Positions 56,724 through 64,000 of a stretch of DNA of 64,000 bases are shown here, piece by piece. Source of the DNA: an uncultured Megasphaera sp. (lineage in GTDB: Bacteria; Bacillota; Negativicutes; Veillonellales; Megasphaeraceae); contig NZ_UQBH01000009.1 of the NCBI RefSeq assembly GCF_900539295.1, positions 1-64,000 on the forward strand. Direction: 5' to 3'. The translations under genes were made by a program, and so were the position numbers. The notes beneath the pieces were generated by a model. It did no database searches, was not told the DNA's origin, and saw only the letters and a list, made by a program, of their open reading frames with translations. How positions within the stretch are numbered: position 1 is the first letter of the stretch; each line of letters opens with the position of its first letter.

Positions 56724-57221
56724 TTAAGCCTGATCTGCCGGCGTAATCGTCACCTCTTGCGGGGAAATAGATACATTATTATAAAAGGCTTCAAAGAGCT
56801 GTGCCGGTACATACATCGTACCGTTGACATTGACCGGTCCCGTGCCGTATTGGAAGATGCGGTTCAAATTGATTTTCTTAATCGTCCCGATCCGTTCATA
56901 CCAATCTTCGCCGGGCTTAATGATGACATAGGCAATGTTCATTTCAACGCGGACGCTCTGGTCAGTCGGATCCCAATTTACCGTATAACCGAGCTGTTCA
57001 GCTACCTTGCGCAGCGGAATCATGACGACGTCGCCCTTCTTCAGTATCGCTCCGTCGGCCGGATCCATGACCTTTCCGGCAACGGTAAGCTTACTCTGTT
57101 GGATCGCCGTCAATCCCGGAACCGACACATAGGGCCCCATAACAGGACCTTCATTAAAAGCAAAGGCCGGGCTGACAGCCAAAGCCGCCATAAAGAGCGC
57201 CGCAACCATACACTTTTTCAT
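56724..57221 (-). CDS. Secreted copper amine oxidase N-terminal-domain protein
   Basis: About 165 residues from 57221. A signal peptide (MKKCMVAALFMAALAVSPAFA) precedes one copper amine oxidase N-terminal-type domain, a fold common in secreted Firmicute proteins: VVMIPLRKVAEQLGYTVNWD, and YVPAQLFEAF. It has no catalytic part of amine oxidase. Such domains often mediate wall or protein contacts. Role unknown. Confidence 0.8.
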   Translation of the reverse strand: MKKCMVAALFMAALAVSPAFAFNEGPVMGPYVSVPGLTAIQQSKLTVAGKVMDPADGAILKKGDVVMIPLRKVAEQLGYTVNWDPTDQSVRVEMNIAYVIIKPGEDWYERIGTIKKINLNRIFQYGTGPVNVNGTMYVPAQLFEAFYNNVSISPQEVTITPADQA

Positions 57222-57342
57222 AAGGGACTCCCCCTCCCATCTAAAAATAAGCGATAGATAATAACATATGCTTATATATTTCGACAAAGAAATCCTATTT
57301 CCTGCTTTCCGCCGGGTGAAGTCAGGGAAATTACAGACGACG

Positions 57343-58413
57343 TTACAAGATTCCGAAATGGTCCTTTACAATGCCGTCAAGCTGTTCAGCAATCTTCGGA
57401 AAAGCCTGGTTTAGATCCAGTGTTTTGACAGAAATCTGATTGCCGCTCATGTGGTAGACATTGTCCGGCACCAAGTCTTCATCAGTCTTTGCATAGAGCA
57501 GCATGCCTGAAACTTGATGACCCGTTCCGGCTGCTTCCGCCGCTTTATTCTTCACATACGTAAAAATCTGATAGAGATTACCGGAATGAAGTGTCTGCAC
57601 GCCAAAATTCGATTGCAGTACCCGCCCATAATATTTTGCATCTATGATGAGCGTCTTATTTCCGTAAGTCAACGTGATATCCGTCTGCATGACCGGGAGC
57701 AGGGCATCAAAGCCGTCATCGAGCTGCCAGGGAATCTGCAGTGCGCGCGCGGAGAAGCCTTTCAGCCGCTGTCCAAATTCCTGTGCATAGTATTCGAGAA
57801 TGAATTTTTCATACAGACGGCACATGCGCTGCTCATCCACAAAACCTGCCAGATGATACGCCCCCCTTTCGGTTGTCAGGAGTGATCCCTCTGCCAAGAG
57901 CTGCGAAATAGCCAGCAGCATTTGATACGTGCGGTTATTTCTCTGAAAGCGGATATCCGAGAACCGGACCTGTGCCAGGTCAACCTCGGCAACATTAGAG
58001 AAGAACAGCATTTCCTTCTTGAGTTCCGCCTTGTATTTGTCTTCGACATCGGTCTCTTTCAAGAGCAGACCGGCCGTCGATTTCAAAATTCGATTGAGCA
58101 GATTATCCTCAGAAAGCTCGTCATAATCGCAAGTAACAGCCATGCGATGTCCTGTCCGATTTTTTACCGTCCCCGGCAAGTTGATTTTCCCGCGAATGAC
58201 CGGCAGATTTTCGATGCGATTGATGTATTCTCGGTAAAGGCCCTGCTTAAGCTGCCGACTAATCCCCTTCGCAAAAATCGCTGCAAACAGGTTATTGATA
58301 TTATCAAACGGTTCTTTCTCGACATCCTCGTAGGTCGATTTTTTCAGTATCGTAAAGGCATAGGACAGCATGTAATAGATATTTTTTATGAAAATGCTCT
58401 TATCCGTCGTCAT
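57343..58413 (-). CDS. mcrC: McrC-type nuclease subunit of a McrBC system
   Basis: This 356-residue protein starts at 58413, overlapping the mcrB stop (ATGA). The N-terminal half (FIKNIYYMLSYAF, IRGKINLPGTV) is typical of McrC, followed by a PD-(D/E)xK nuclease with QTDITL and LIIDAKYY. McrC joins the McrB hexamer and cuts modified DNA. No methyltransferase is expected for this type IV system. Confidence 0.92.
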   Translation of the reverse strand: MTTDKSIFIKNIYYMLSYAFTILKKSTYEDVEKEPFDNINNLFAAIFAKGISRQLKQGLYREYINRIENLPVIRGKINLPGTVKNRTGHRMAVTCDYDELSEDNLLNRILKSTAGLLLKETDVEDKYKAELKKEMLFFSNVAEVDLAQVRFSDIRFQRNNRTYQMLLAISQLLAEGSLLTTERGAYHLAGFVDEQRMCRLYEKFILEYYAQEFGQRLKGFSARALQIPWQLDDGFDALLPVMQTDITLTYGNKTLIIDAKYYGRVLQSNFGVQTLHSGNLYQIFTYVKNKAAEAAGTGHQVSGMLLYAKTDEDLVPDNVYHMSGNQISVKTLDLNQAFPKIAEQLDGIVKDHFGIL

Positions 58414-60833
58414 TGAAATACTCCATGGAGGATATGTTCCCACCGCTGCACCTTGTCGTCATCATCAAACCAGTATTCCGAAAGCATGGGCAGGATATCA
58501 TAATCCACAACGGCCCGCATCCATCGGTCTGTACAAGTATCCTTCATCTTGCCGCAAAAATAACTGTGTCCGATACAGAATCCTTTTCCGAGCGATTGGT
58601 CTCTCCGGATTTCTTCGTTCAATTCGACAACCCTTGCAATCAATTCATCAAAGGTCTCATTATCCAAGGTGTCCTTATAATCACGGAATCCTTTAGCGTC
58701 AAATCCCGGTTCTATTTCAAAAAAGCTGAACCGCCGGCGCAGGGCGTAATCAATCATAGCGAGGCTTCGATCCGCCGTATTCATCATGCCGATGATGAAA
58801 AGGTTCTCTGGCACCGTAAAGGCCATCCCATTGTAAGCCAGGGTCGCCTTTTTGCCTCGATAGTCTTTTTCAATGAGCATTAATAACTCCCCAAAGATTC
58901 TACTCAGGTTTCCGCGATTGATTTCATCAATAATAAAGAAGAATTTTTTGTCCGGCTGATTGGCTGCTTTTTGGCAGAACTGATAAAATACGCCGGTCTT
59001 CAGGCTAAAACCGCCGGACTCATTCGGCTTGTACCCCATCATAAAATCCTCGTAGGAGTAATTCTGATGAAATTGGATGAGTTCAATTTGACTGTCATTC
59101 TTTTCTCCCATCAAGGAATAGGCCAGTCGGTTGGCGCAGAAGGTCTTTCCCACACCAGGTGCCCCTTGCAGGATAATATTTTTCTTATTAAGCAGTACAT
59201 CTGTCAGACAGTCATAGTTATCCTCTGACATATAGACTTCCGATAGAAAATCATCTTTGGTATAGATGTCAGGTGCCACATCCATGTTCAGGGGATTTTC
59301 ATCACGAATCATATCCATGATGAACTCATACTCATCCTGGGTCAACTTGAAAAAGCTGCCGTTCGGATTTCGAAAAAATTCCATATCCTTTAGTTCTGGA
59401 CAGGCCTTGAGTGTCTGGTAGTCGATAGGAGATGACAAGCCTTCCGTCTTTTCAAAAAATATCTTCTTGCCATCATTTTCTTCTTTAACCCGGACAAGGG
59501 CAACAATCTGCTTTACCGGGTTAGCTTCATAGCCGATGACGAGATCGCCGGCCTTGGCATCGATAAAATTCTGGAAAATTCTTCGCTTATGCCCGTTTTC
59601 GTTATATAGTGTATAGGCCTCCACTTCGCCGACTGAGAGGTCAGAAAAACTCCAGATTTTTGGACTGGCATTCATCCACCAGTAGGAAGGTTCAGCCTTT
59701 TCGTCATCATTTTTTGCATAGAGGTCAACGTCGCTCAAATCAACCTGGTCAAGTGCCTTAGAAAGCGGATCCCGAAGTTTCCAGATATACTCACTTTTCA
59801 CCTTCTTGGATGCGTATTTTCCGACATACAGGATGGGCCACCATTTAGCATCTCTGGAATCACGGTCTGGTGGGAGCATGCAACCGGTCTTTTCTGAAAC
59901 CCTTCTTGCCAGGGCAGATGAATTAGCGTTATAGAAATTCTTTGATTCTCCATACTTGCAGGAAAGCTGTGTGCAGCTGGCTTCTCCACCGCACTCTTTA
60001 ATCCGCTTCATGATTTGGAGACAATGTTCATTAAAAACGTTCTTATCCTGCAAGAGCGTAACCCAGTCCTGTGTCGTCAATCCCGGATCATATTCTGAGG
60101 TATTCGGCCACCAGCCATCGTTTTCAGTCCCAGCGTCTTCTGAATCACCGCCTTTGGAGTAGTGCCGGCTGATATAGAACCCGACATCGAAGGTCAACGT
60201 TTTCAGCTCCGGATCCGGATAGCAGGTGTCGGTAAGATGATTTCGAAAGAGCTCTACAAGCTCCGTATCTTGCCTCAGTTCTTCGCAGATTTCATTATAG
60301 AATTCATAAAAATTTCGAATATTATCCCTATAGGAGCCTTTCTTAAACCGATAGCCACTTTCCAATACGTCCGATACGGCTTTCACCTCGCCGAACTTAT
60401 AGATGTAGTATTTCTCCGGATATCGCAGCCATAGGTAGACGGTTATGGCATTTTCATGCTGGTAGTGCTGTTTAGCCTCGTTACCATATTTCTCGAGAAG
60501 ACTAGCAGACTTTGTCTTAAAAACATTGATGCGATCATAGACCTCCTTACTTTCATCAAAGAGATCCATATACATAGCGCGGACTTCCTCGGGTGCATTC
60601 TTAGCAAAGTCGATGATCATTCCCTTGGGGAAATTATTCATAGAAGTGAGCAAGTTATCGGTTTCGGCAAGTGACTTTGCCAGCATATCTGCAAAATCAG
60701 CCGCATCTACATTCCAATTATCCTGAAAACATTTGATGGCTTCCCATTTGTATTTTTCATCTTCCCAATGCTTCGGCAGAAAATCTTTTTTATACTGAAT
60801 CAGAATTTCCTTTAACCTGGATTTATTGAACAT
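58410..60833 (-). CDS. mcrB: McrB GTPase with an EVE specificity domain
   Basis: This 807-residue AAA+ protein has three parts. An unassigned N-terminal region covers about 1-380. An EVE (PUA-like) domain follows near 385-530 (SYWWMNASPKIWSF, AKAGDLVIGYEANP), a fold that reads modified bases. The C-terminal AAA+ motor has Walker A GAPGVGKTF, Walker B FFFIIDEINRGN and the McrB signature MNTADRS. E. coli McrB lacks the EVE domain, so this one may recognise a different base modification. It forms an operon with mcrC and lies amid pyrimidine genes. Confidence 0.9.
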   Translation of the reverse strand: MFNKSRLKEILIQYKKDFLPKHWEDEKYKWEAIKCFQDNWNVDAADFADMLAKSLAETDNLLTSMNNFPKGMIIDFAKNAPEEVRAMYMDLFDESKEVYDRINVFKTKSASLLEKYGNEAKQHYQHENAITVYLWLRYPEKYYIYKFGEVKAVSDVLESGYRFKKGSYRDNIRNFYEFYNEICEELRQDTELVELFRNHLTDTCYPDPELKTLTFDVGFYISRHYSKGGDSEDAGTENDGWWPNTSEYDPGLTTQDWVTLLQDKNVFNEHCLQIMKRIKECGGEASCTQLSCKYGESKNFYNANSSALARRVSEKTGCMLPPDRDSRDAKWWPILYVGKYASKKVKSEYIWKLRDPLSKALDQVDLSDVDLYAKNDDEKAEPSYWWMNASPKIWSFSDLSVGEVEAYTLYNENGHKRRIFQNFIDAKAGDLVIGYEANPVKQIVALVRVKEENDGKKIFFEKTEGLSSPIDYQTLKACPELKDMEFFRNPNGSFFKLTQDEYEFIMDMIRDENPLNMDVAPDIYTKDDFLSEVYMSEDNYDCLTDVLLNKKNIILQGAPGVGKTFCANRLAYSLMGEKNDSQIELIQFHQNYSYEDFMMGYKPNESGGFSLKTGVFYQFCQKAANQPDKKFFFIIDEINRGNLSRIFGELLMLIEKDYRGKKATLAYNGMAFTVPENLFIIGMMNTADRSLAMIDYALRRRFSFFEIEPGFDAKGFRDYKDTLDNETFDELIARVVELNEEIRRDQSLGKGFCIGHSYFCGKMKDTCTDRWMRAVVDYDILPMLSEYWFDDDDKVQRWEHILHGVFQ

Positions 60834-60980
60834 GGGCTGTGCCTCCTTTAAACTTCATGCATACAGTTGTATCTGTCCAAGAGTAAAATCATGATACTCA
60901 CGAACACGATTCCATATCCTGCTCACTTGTAAATAAGCTATACCTATTTTTCATTTGAGTTCATACCTATATTTTTCCAT

Positions 60981-61033
60981 AAAAAAATCGACCTCTTAAA
61001 GTTAGATCTTTTCAGGCTAACTCCAAGAGGTCG
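60981..61033 (-). terminator. Terminator after the permease gene
   Basis: On the minus strand CGACCTCTTGGAGTTAG pairs with CTAACTTTAAGAGGTCG, followed by seven T. It separates the pyrF-pyrE-permease unit from mcrB. The rest of 60834-61108 has no gene. Confidence 0.9.
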
Positions 61034-61108
61034 GTTCATCGCATGAGTTTTATTATTTCCCATGTCTGCCTAAAAGGAAGCCTATCCAAAAGAGCTGTCC
61101 TTTATCAG

Positions 61109-62044
61109 TTAAAAGCTAAAAAATCCCGTTTCATCGGCCATAGGCACGAGGGGGAATCCCGTAGGAACGGGCTGTACAATCATGAATACCAGGGCCGTCA
61201 AGACGGCGATGCCCAGGGTAAGGTAGGAGAAGCTGCCTTTTCCTGAATGTTCATATAAGCCGAACAGGCGGATGCCAACGGCCGTACCGATGGTCGCAAA
61301 CAAAGCGCCGATAGAAAAATAACGATACATAACATATAAAGCCACAAGGGCAATCATCATGGCCCCATTAATGACGATGGGGAAGCATTTAGACAGGACC
61401 GATTCGGGATTGCGCCGCATGGCGGTGAGCCAATCCGTCCCGTCGATGCCGCTGAGGCCGGTAATGAAAGCCGACAGGTAAAGCCACTTGTCCCACCAGG
61501 TCGTGCCTTTCCGACGGTCGCCCATGCGCCACATGATGACGGCGTACAGCAAAATGGTGACGCCGCCGACGATGTAGTAATAATTTTCCGGTATGAAGGG
61601 AACAATAGCGGCGCCGATAGTGACTAAGACGCCGGCGCAAATGACCATCTGGACGATTTGCCACTTCGACGGCCGGGACTTGGGATTCATTTCCCGATAA
61701 ATCTTGGCAAAGATTTCAAGCAGGAAGATGACGATAAAGAAGGCGATGCCGACAAAAGGATTCAATGCTGCCACCCCGACGGTGATCAAGATGGGAATGG
61801 CCAGCCGCACGCCCGGGAAGAAGGTAAAGCTTTTGATCCGCATGACGTGGAGCTGAGAGTAAACCGTAAAATACGTAAAGACGTTAAACATCAACATAGC
61901 CGAAATGGCTTCGACCGGTTTGGCTCCCATATACAAAAACAGGAGGAGGACACACATGCTCATATTCATGCCTGTAAAGCGGGCAAATATGGTCCCCATC
62001 AAACCGGCCACAAAAAACGGGCCTATGGCCGATAACATTTCCAT
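61109..62044 (-). CDS. Polytopic membrane protein, possibly TauE/SafE-like
   Basis: A 311-residue protein with about 8-9 helices and two weakly repeated halves. The start (GPFFVAGLMGTIFARFTGMN) suggests the TauE/SafE anion exporter family, but I am not certain. It lies 24 bases after pyrE, same strand, ending at a strong terminator, so it is the third gene of a pyrF-pyrE unit. A transport role in pyrimidine or anion flux is only an inference. Confidence 0.6.
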   Translation of the reverse strand: MEMLSAIGPFFVAGLMGTIFARFTGMNMSMCVLLLFLYMGAKPVEAISAMLMFNVFTYFTVYSQLHVMRIKSFTFFPGVRLAIPILITVGVAALNPFVGIAFFIVIFLLEIFAKIYREMNPKSRPSKWQIVQMVICAGVLVTIGAAIVPFIPENYYYIVGGVTILLYAVIMWRMGDRRKGTTWWDKWLYLSAFITGLSGIDGTDWLTAMRRNPESVLSKCFPIVINGAMMIALVALYVMYRYFSIGALFATIGTAVGIRLFGLYEHSGKGSFSYLTLGIAVLTALVFMIVQPVPTGFPLVPMADETGFFSF

Positions 62045-62068
62045 GGATAAAACAACTCCTGACCCGGA

Positions 62069-62656
62069 TTATTTTAAATGATGGCTTCCCCGTTCCGTCA
62101 TGGGGATGCCTTGTTTGCAGAGGGGGCATTCTTCCGGCTTGTACGTCGGAACCGTCAAGTGAAGCAGGGCCTGTACCTGATCTTTCGGTACACCGAATTC
62201 AGCCTTGCCGCCGCTGCGGTCGACGAGGAGACCGACACCGACGATGACGCCGCCGGCTTTTTTGACGACATCGACGACTTCCTGGACCGAGCCGCCGGTG
62301 GTTACAATATCTTCTACGATGAGAACTCGTTCGCCCGGTTCAATATGGAAACCGCGGCGAAGAGTCATGACGCCCTTTTCACGTTCCGTAAAGATGGCCC
62401 GCGTACCGAGGGCTTTGCCGACTTCATGCGCTAAGAGGATGCCGCCGGTCATCGGGCCCATAACGGTCTGGACGTTCTGGTCTTTAAAGCGTTCGGCCAA
62501 TTCCTTGCAAAGCTTTTCCGTATATTCCGGATGCTGAAGGACGTTGAATTTTTCGACATAAAGCGGGCTGTGCAGTCCCGATGTCAAGAGAAAATGGCCT
62601 TCCAACACGGCTTTGGTTTCGACTAACAACTGTCTTACTTCTTCTTCTGTCAACAT
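62069..62656 (-). CDS. pyrE: Orotate phosphoribosyltransferase
   Basis: This 195-residue enzyme adds ribose-5-phosphate from PRPP to orotate. The PRPP motif is VLIVEDIVTTGGS, and the N-terminus has FLLTSGLHSPLYVEK. A C-terminal tail with paired Cys (ECPLCKQGIP) is typical of this longer form. It lies 6 bases after pyrF. Confidence 0.96.
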   Translation of the reverse strand: MLTEEEVRQLLVETKAVLEGHFLLTSGLHSPLYVEKFNVLQHPEYTEKLCKELAERFKDQNVQTVMGPMTGGILLAHEVGKALGTRAIFTEREKGVMTLRRGFHIEPGERVLIVEDIVTTGGSVQEVVDVVKKAGGVIVGVGLLVDRSGGKAEFGVPKDQVQALLHLTVPTYKPEECPLCKQGIPMTERGSHHLK

Positions 62657-62662
62657 AATAAG

Positions 62663-63376
62663 TTATACCCCCTGAATTTCTGCTAAAATCTTTGCGGCTG
62701 CCTCTTTCGGATCGTCCGCTTTAGTAATCGGCCTGCCGATTACTAAATGAGAAGCTCCGTCGCGCAGTGCCTGAGACGGTGTCGTAAATCGTTTCTGGTC
62801 ATTGGCGACAGCAAAGGTCGGCCGAATGCCCGGCGTGACGATGAGGAATTCCGGTCCGTTCATGGCCCGAATTGCTTTTGCTTCATACGGCGACGATACG
62901 GTACCGTCGATACCGGCTTCTTTGGCAATTTTCGCCAAGTTTTTTACTGAATCGGCAATGTTGTCCCTGCCGCCGATTTCCTTCCAAGCACCTTCATCGA
63001 TGCTGGTCAGTACAGTAACCGCCAACAAGCGCGGCCGTTCGATGCCAAGCTTTGCCGCTTCATCGTGAACCGCTTCCGCTGCCGCTTCCATCATGGCCCG
63101 GCCTCCGGTCCCGTGAAGGGTCATCAAGTCGGCACCAAGGCGGGTCAAGGCGCGAATGCTCTGACCAACGGTGTTGGGAATGTCGTGGACTTTCAGATCG
63201 AGGAAAACGTGTTTTCCCTGATCCTTCAGATACCGCACTGCATCGGGACCGGCACTGTAAAACAGTTCCATACCGACTTTATAAAAAGAAACACTGTCTC
63301 CCAGTGTCCCTACGAGCTTCTTCAAGTCTTCCAAAGAATGGACATCCAAAGCCACAATGATTCTATCATCTGCCAT
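62663..63376 (-). CDS. pyrF: Orotidine-5'-phosphate decarboxylase
   Basis: About 237 residues from 63376, with AGGAGG upstream. The catalytic Asp-Lys array is in VFLDLKVHDIPNTV, and further sites are VALDVHSLED and VTPGIRP. It makes UMP. It has its own promoter and is followed by pyrE. Confidence 0.97.
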   Translation of the reverse strand: MADDRIIVALDVHSLEDLKKLVGTLGDSVSFYKVGMELFYSAGPDAVRYLKDQGKHVFLDLKVHDIPNTVGQSIRALTRLGADLMTLHGTGGRAMMEAAAEAVHDEAAKLGIERPRLLAVTVLTSIDEGAWKEIGGRDNIADSVKNLAKIAKEAGIDGTVSSPYEAKAIRAMNGPEFLIVTPGIRPTFAVANDQKRFTTPSQALRDGASHLVIGRPITKADDPKEAAAKILAEIQGV

Positions 63377-63417
63377 GAGCTGCTCCTCCTGTATATCTAT
63401 ATAGGCATATCTAATTA

Positions 63418-63446
63418 ATTGTGTCATGTTTTACAACGCCTGTCAA
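63418..63446 (-). promoter_or_regulatory. Promoter of pyrF-pyrE
   Basis: TTGACA (63441-63446), 17 bases, CACAAT (63418-63423) on the minus strand. No PyrR loop is seen in the short leader. Confidence 0.75.
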
Positions 63447-63459
63447 GGCGAGGACGACT

Positions 63460-64000
63460 TCACCGAGAAGACATGCTGCGGTACCATTCATAGGTGCGGA
63501 GAATCCCTTGAGCCAGATCGGTCTGAGGAGCAAAGTTCAAGGCCGATGCCAAGGCTTGATTACTGAGGACTGACCGCTGGATATCGCCGGGGCGGGCGTC
63601 TTTATAGTCTACGGAAACGGCGTGGCCCACAGCTTTCTCAAAGCTTTCGATCAGTTCGTTGATACTGGTTTCGGTTCCTGTCGACACGTTCATTGTATGA
63701 TAACCCGTAAGGGGCAGGGCTCGAATGATAGCCTGGGCAATGTCACCGGCATAGACGAAGTCTCGCGTCTGCTTGCCGTCGCCGTAGACCGTAAGCCCTT
63801 TATTTCCCGATAAGAGTTTACAGAAAATGCTGACGACACCGCCTTCACCTTTTTCTCCCTGCCGTTCTCCGTAGACGTTGGCAAATCGGAAAATCGTCGT
63901 ATTCAGGCCGTACAGTTCATGATAGACCCTCAAGTAGTGTTCCGTTGTCATCTTAGTCACACCATAGGGAGAGGTCGGCATAAGACGCTCTGACTCCCGC
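63460..64000 (-). CDS. NAD-dependent sugar-nucleotide epimerase, 5' end cut by the window
   Basis: The C-terminal about 180 residues of an extended SDR protein. The frame is open to the right edge, with RESERLMPTSPYGVTK giving the YxxxK catalytic pair. Further blocks are IFRFANVYGERQG, GDGKQTRDFVYAGDIAQAI and a C-terminal RPGDIQRSVLSN. This resembles UDP-glucose 4-epimerase (GalE) or related dTDP-sugar epimerases. The start and Rossmann loop lie outside the window, so the exact substrate cannot be set. Confidence 0.88.
   Translation of the reverse strand, partial: RESERLMPTSPYGVTKMTTEHYLRVYHELYGLNTTIFRFANVYGERQGEKGEGGVVSIFCKLLSGNKGLTVYGDGKQTRDFVYAGDIAQAIIRALPLTGYHTMNVSTGTETSINELIESFEKAVGHAVSVDYKDARPGDIQRSVLSNQALASALNFAPQTDLAQGILRTYEWYRSMSSR

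Overview
The window reads as the chromosome of an anaerobic Firmicute with a Negativicutes-like, probably Megasphaera-like gene set. This is an inference from gene content: phosphotransacetylase with [FeFe]-hydrogenase, T-box, SAM-I and PyrR attenuators, a glmS ribozyme, and a cdaA-cdaR-glmM cluster. The host DNA is GC-moderate with crisp AGGAGG-type ribosome binding sites. One AT-rich island (about 38.7-42.1 kb) stands out as acquired.

Layout. 1-0.3 kb: promoter and leader of an rRNA operon that runs off the left edge. 0.3-3.9 kb: a phosphotransacetylase-like gene, then a gene encoding a phosphotransacetylase fused in frame to a complete [FeFe]-hydrogenase; this is the most unusual object here. 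4-11 kb: cell-wall precursor and c-di-AMP block (cdaA, cdaR, an FAD-dependent dehydrogenase, glmM, then a glmS ribozyme and glmS). 11-13.4 kb: an Rrf2 regulator and a DUF47/PiT phosphate transport pair. 13.5-20 kb: hexitol (mannitol-type) PTS with an MtlR-like activator, an atypical LytTR regulator, EIICB, EIIA and a SorE-like dehydrogenase; two near-identical boxes mark the two promoters. 20-23.3 kb: aldolase and small membrane proteins. 23.4-29.4 kb: glycolysis (gapA, gpmI, cggR, pgk, tpiA).

29.4-38.6 kb: ydcF, tmRNA, then three amino-acid-sensing RNA elements. An Ile-type T-box precedes an MFS transporter, a Trp-type T-box precedes an ECF transporter with a fused S/ATPase subunit, and a SAM-I riboswitch precedes metQ-metF. 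38.7-42.1 kb: AT-rich island with two restriction endonucleases of GATC-type families, no methyltransferase, and transposase relics on both sides. 42.1-48.4 kb: ornithine decarboxylase and argC-argJ-like-argB-argD under ARG boxes. 48.4-49.9 kb: an LD-carboxypeptidase and a secreted protein. 50-56.7 kb: pyrB-pyrC-carA-carB behind a PyrR-type attenuator. 57-60.8 kb: an EVE-domain McrBC defence pair. 61-63.4 kb: pyrF-pyrE and a permease. The right edge cuts a sugar-nucleotide epimerase.

Together the genes cover fermentation endpoints (acetyl-phosphate and H2), cell-wall precursor supply, glycolysis, hexitol uptake, pyrimidine and arginine synthesis, and uptake of amino acids or their precursors under RNA control. 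No CRISPR array or tRNA gene was recognised.
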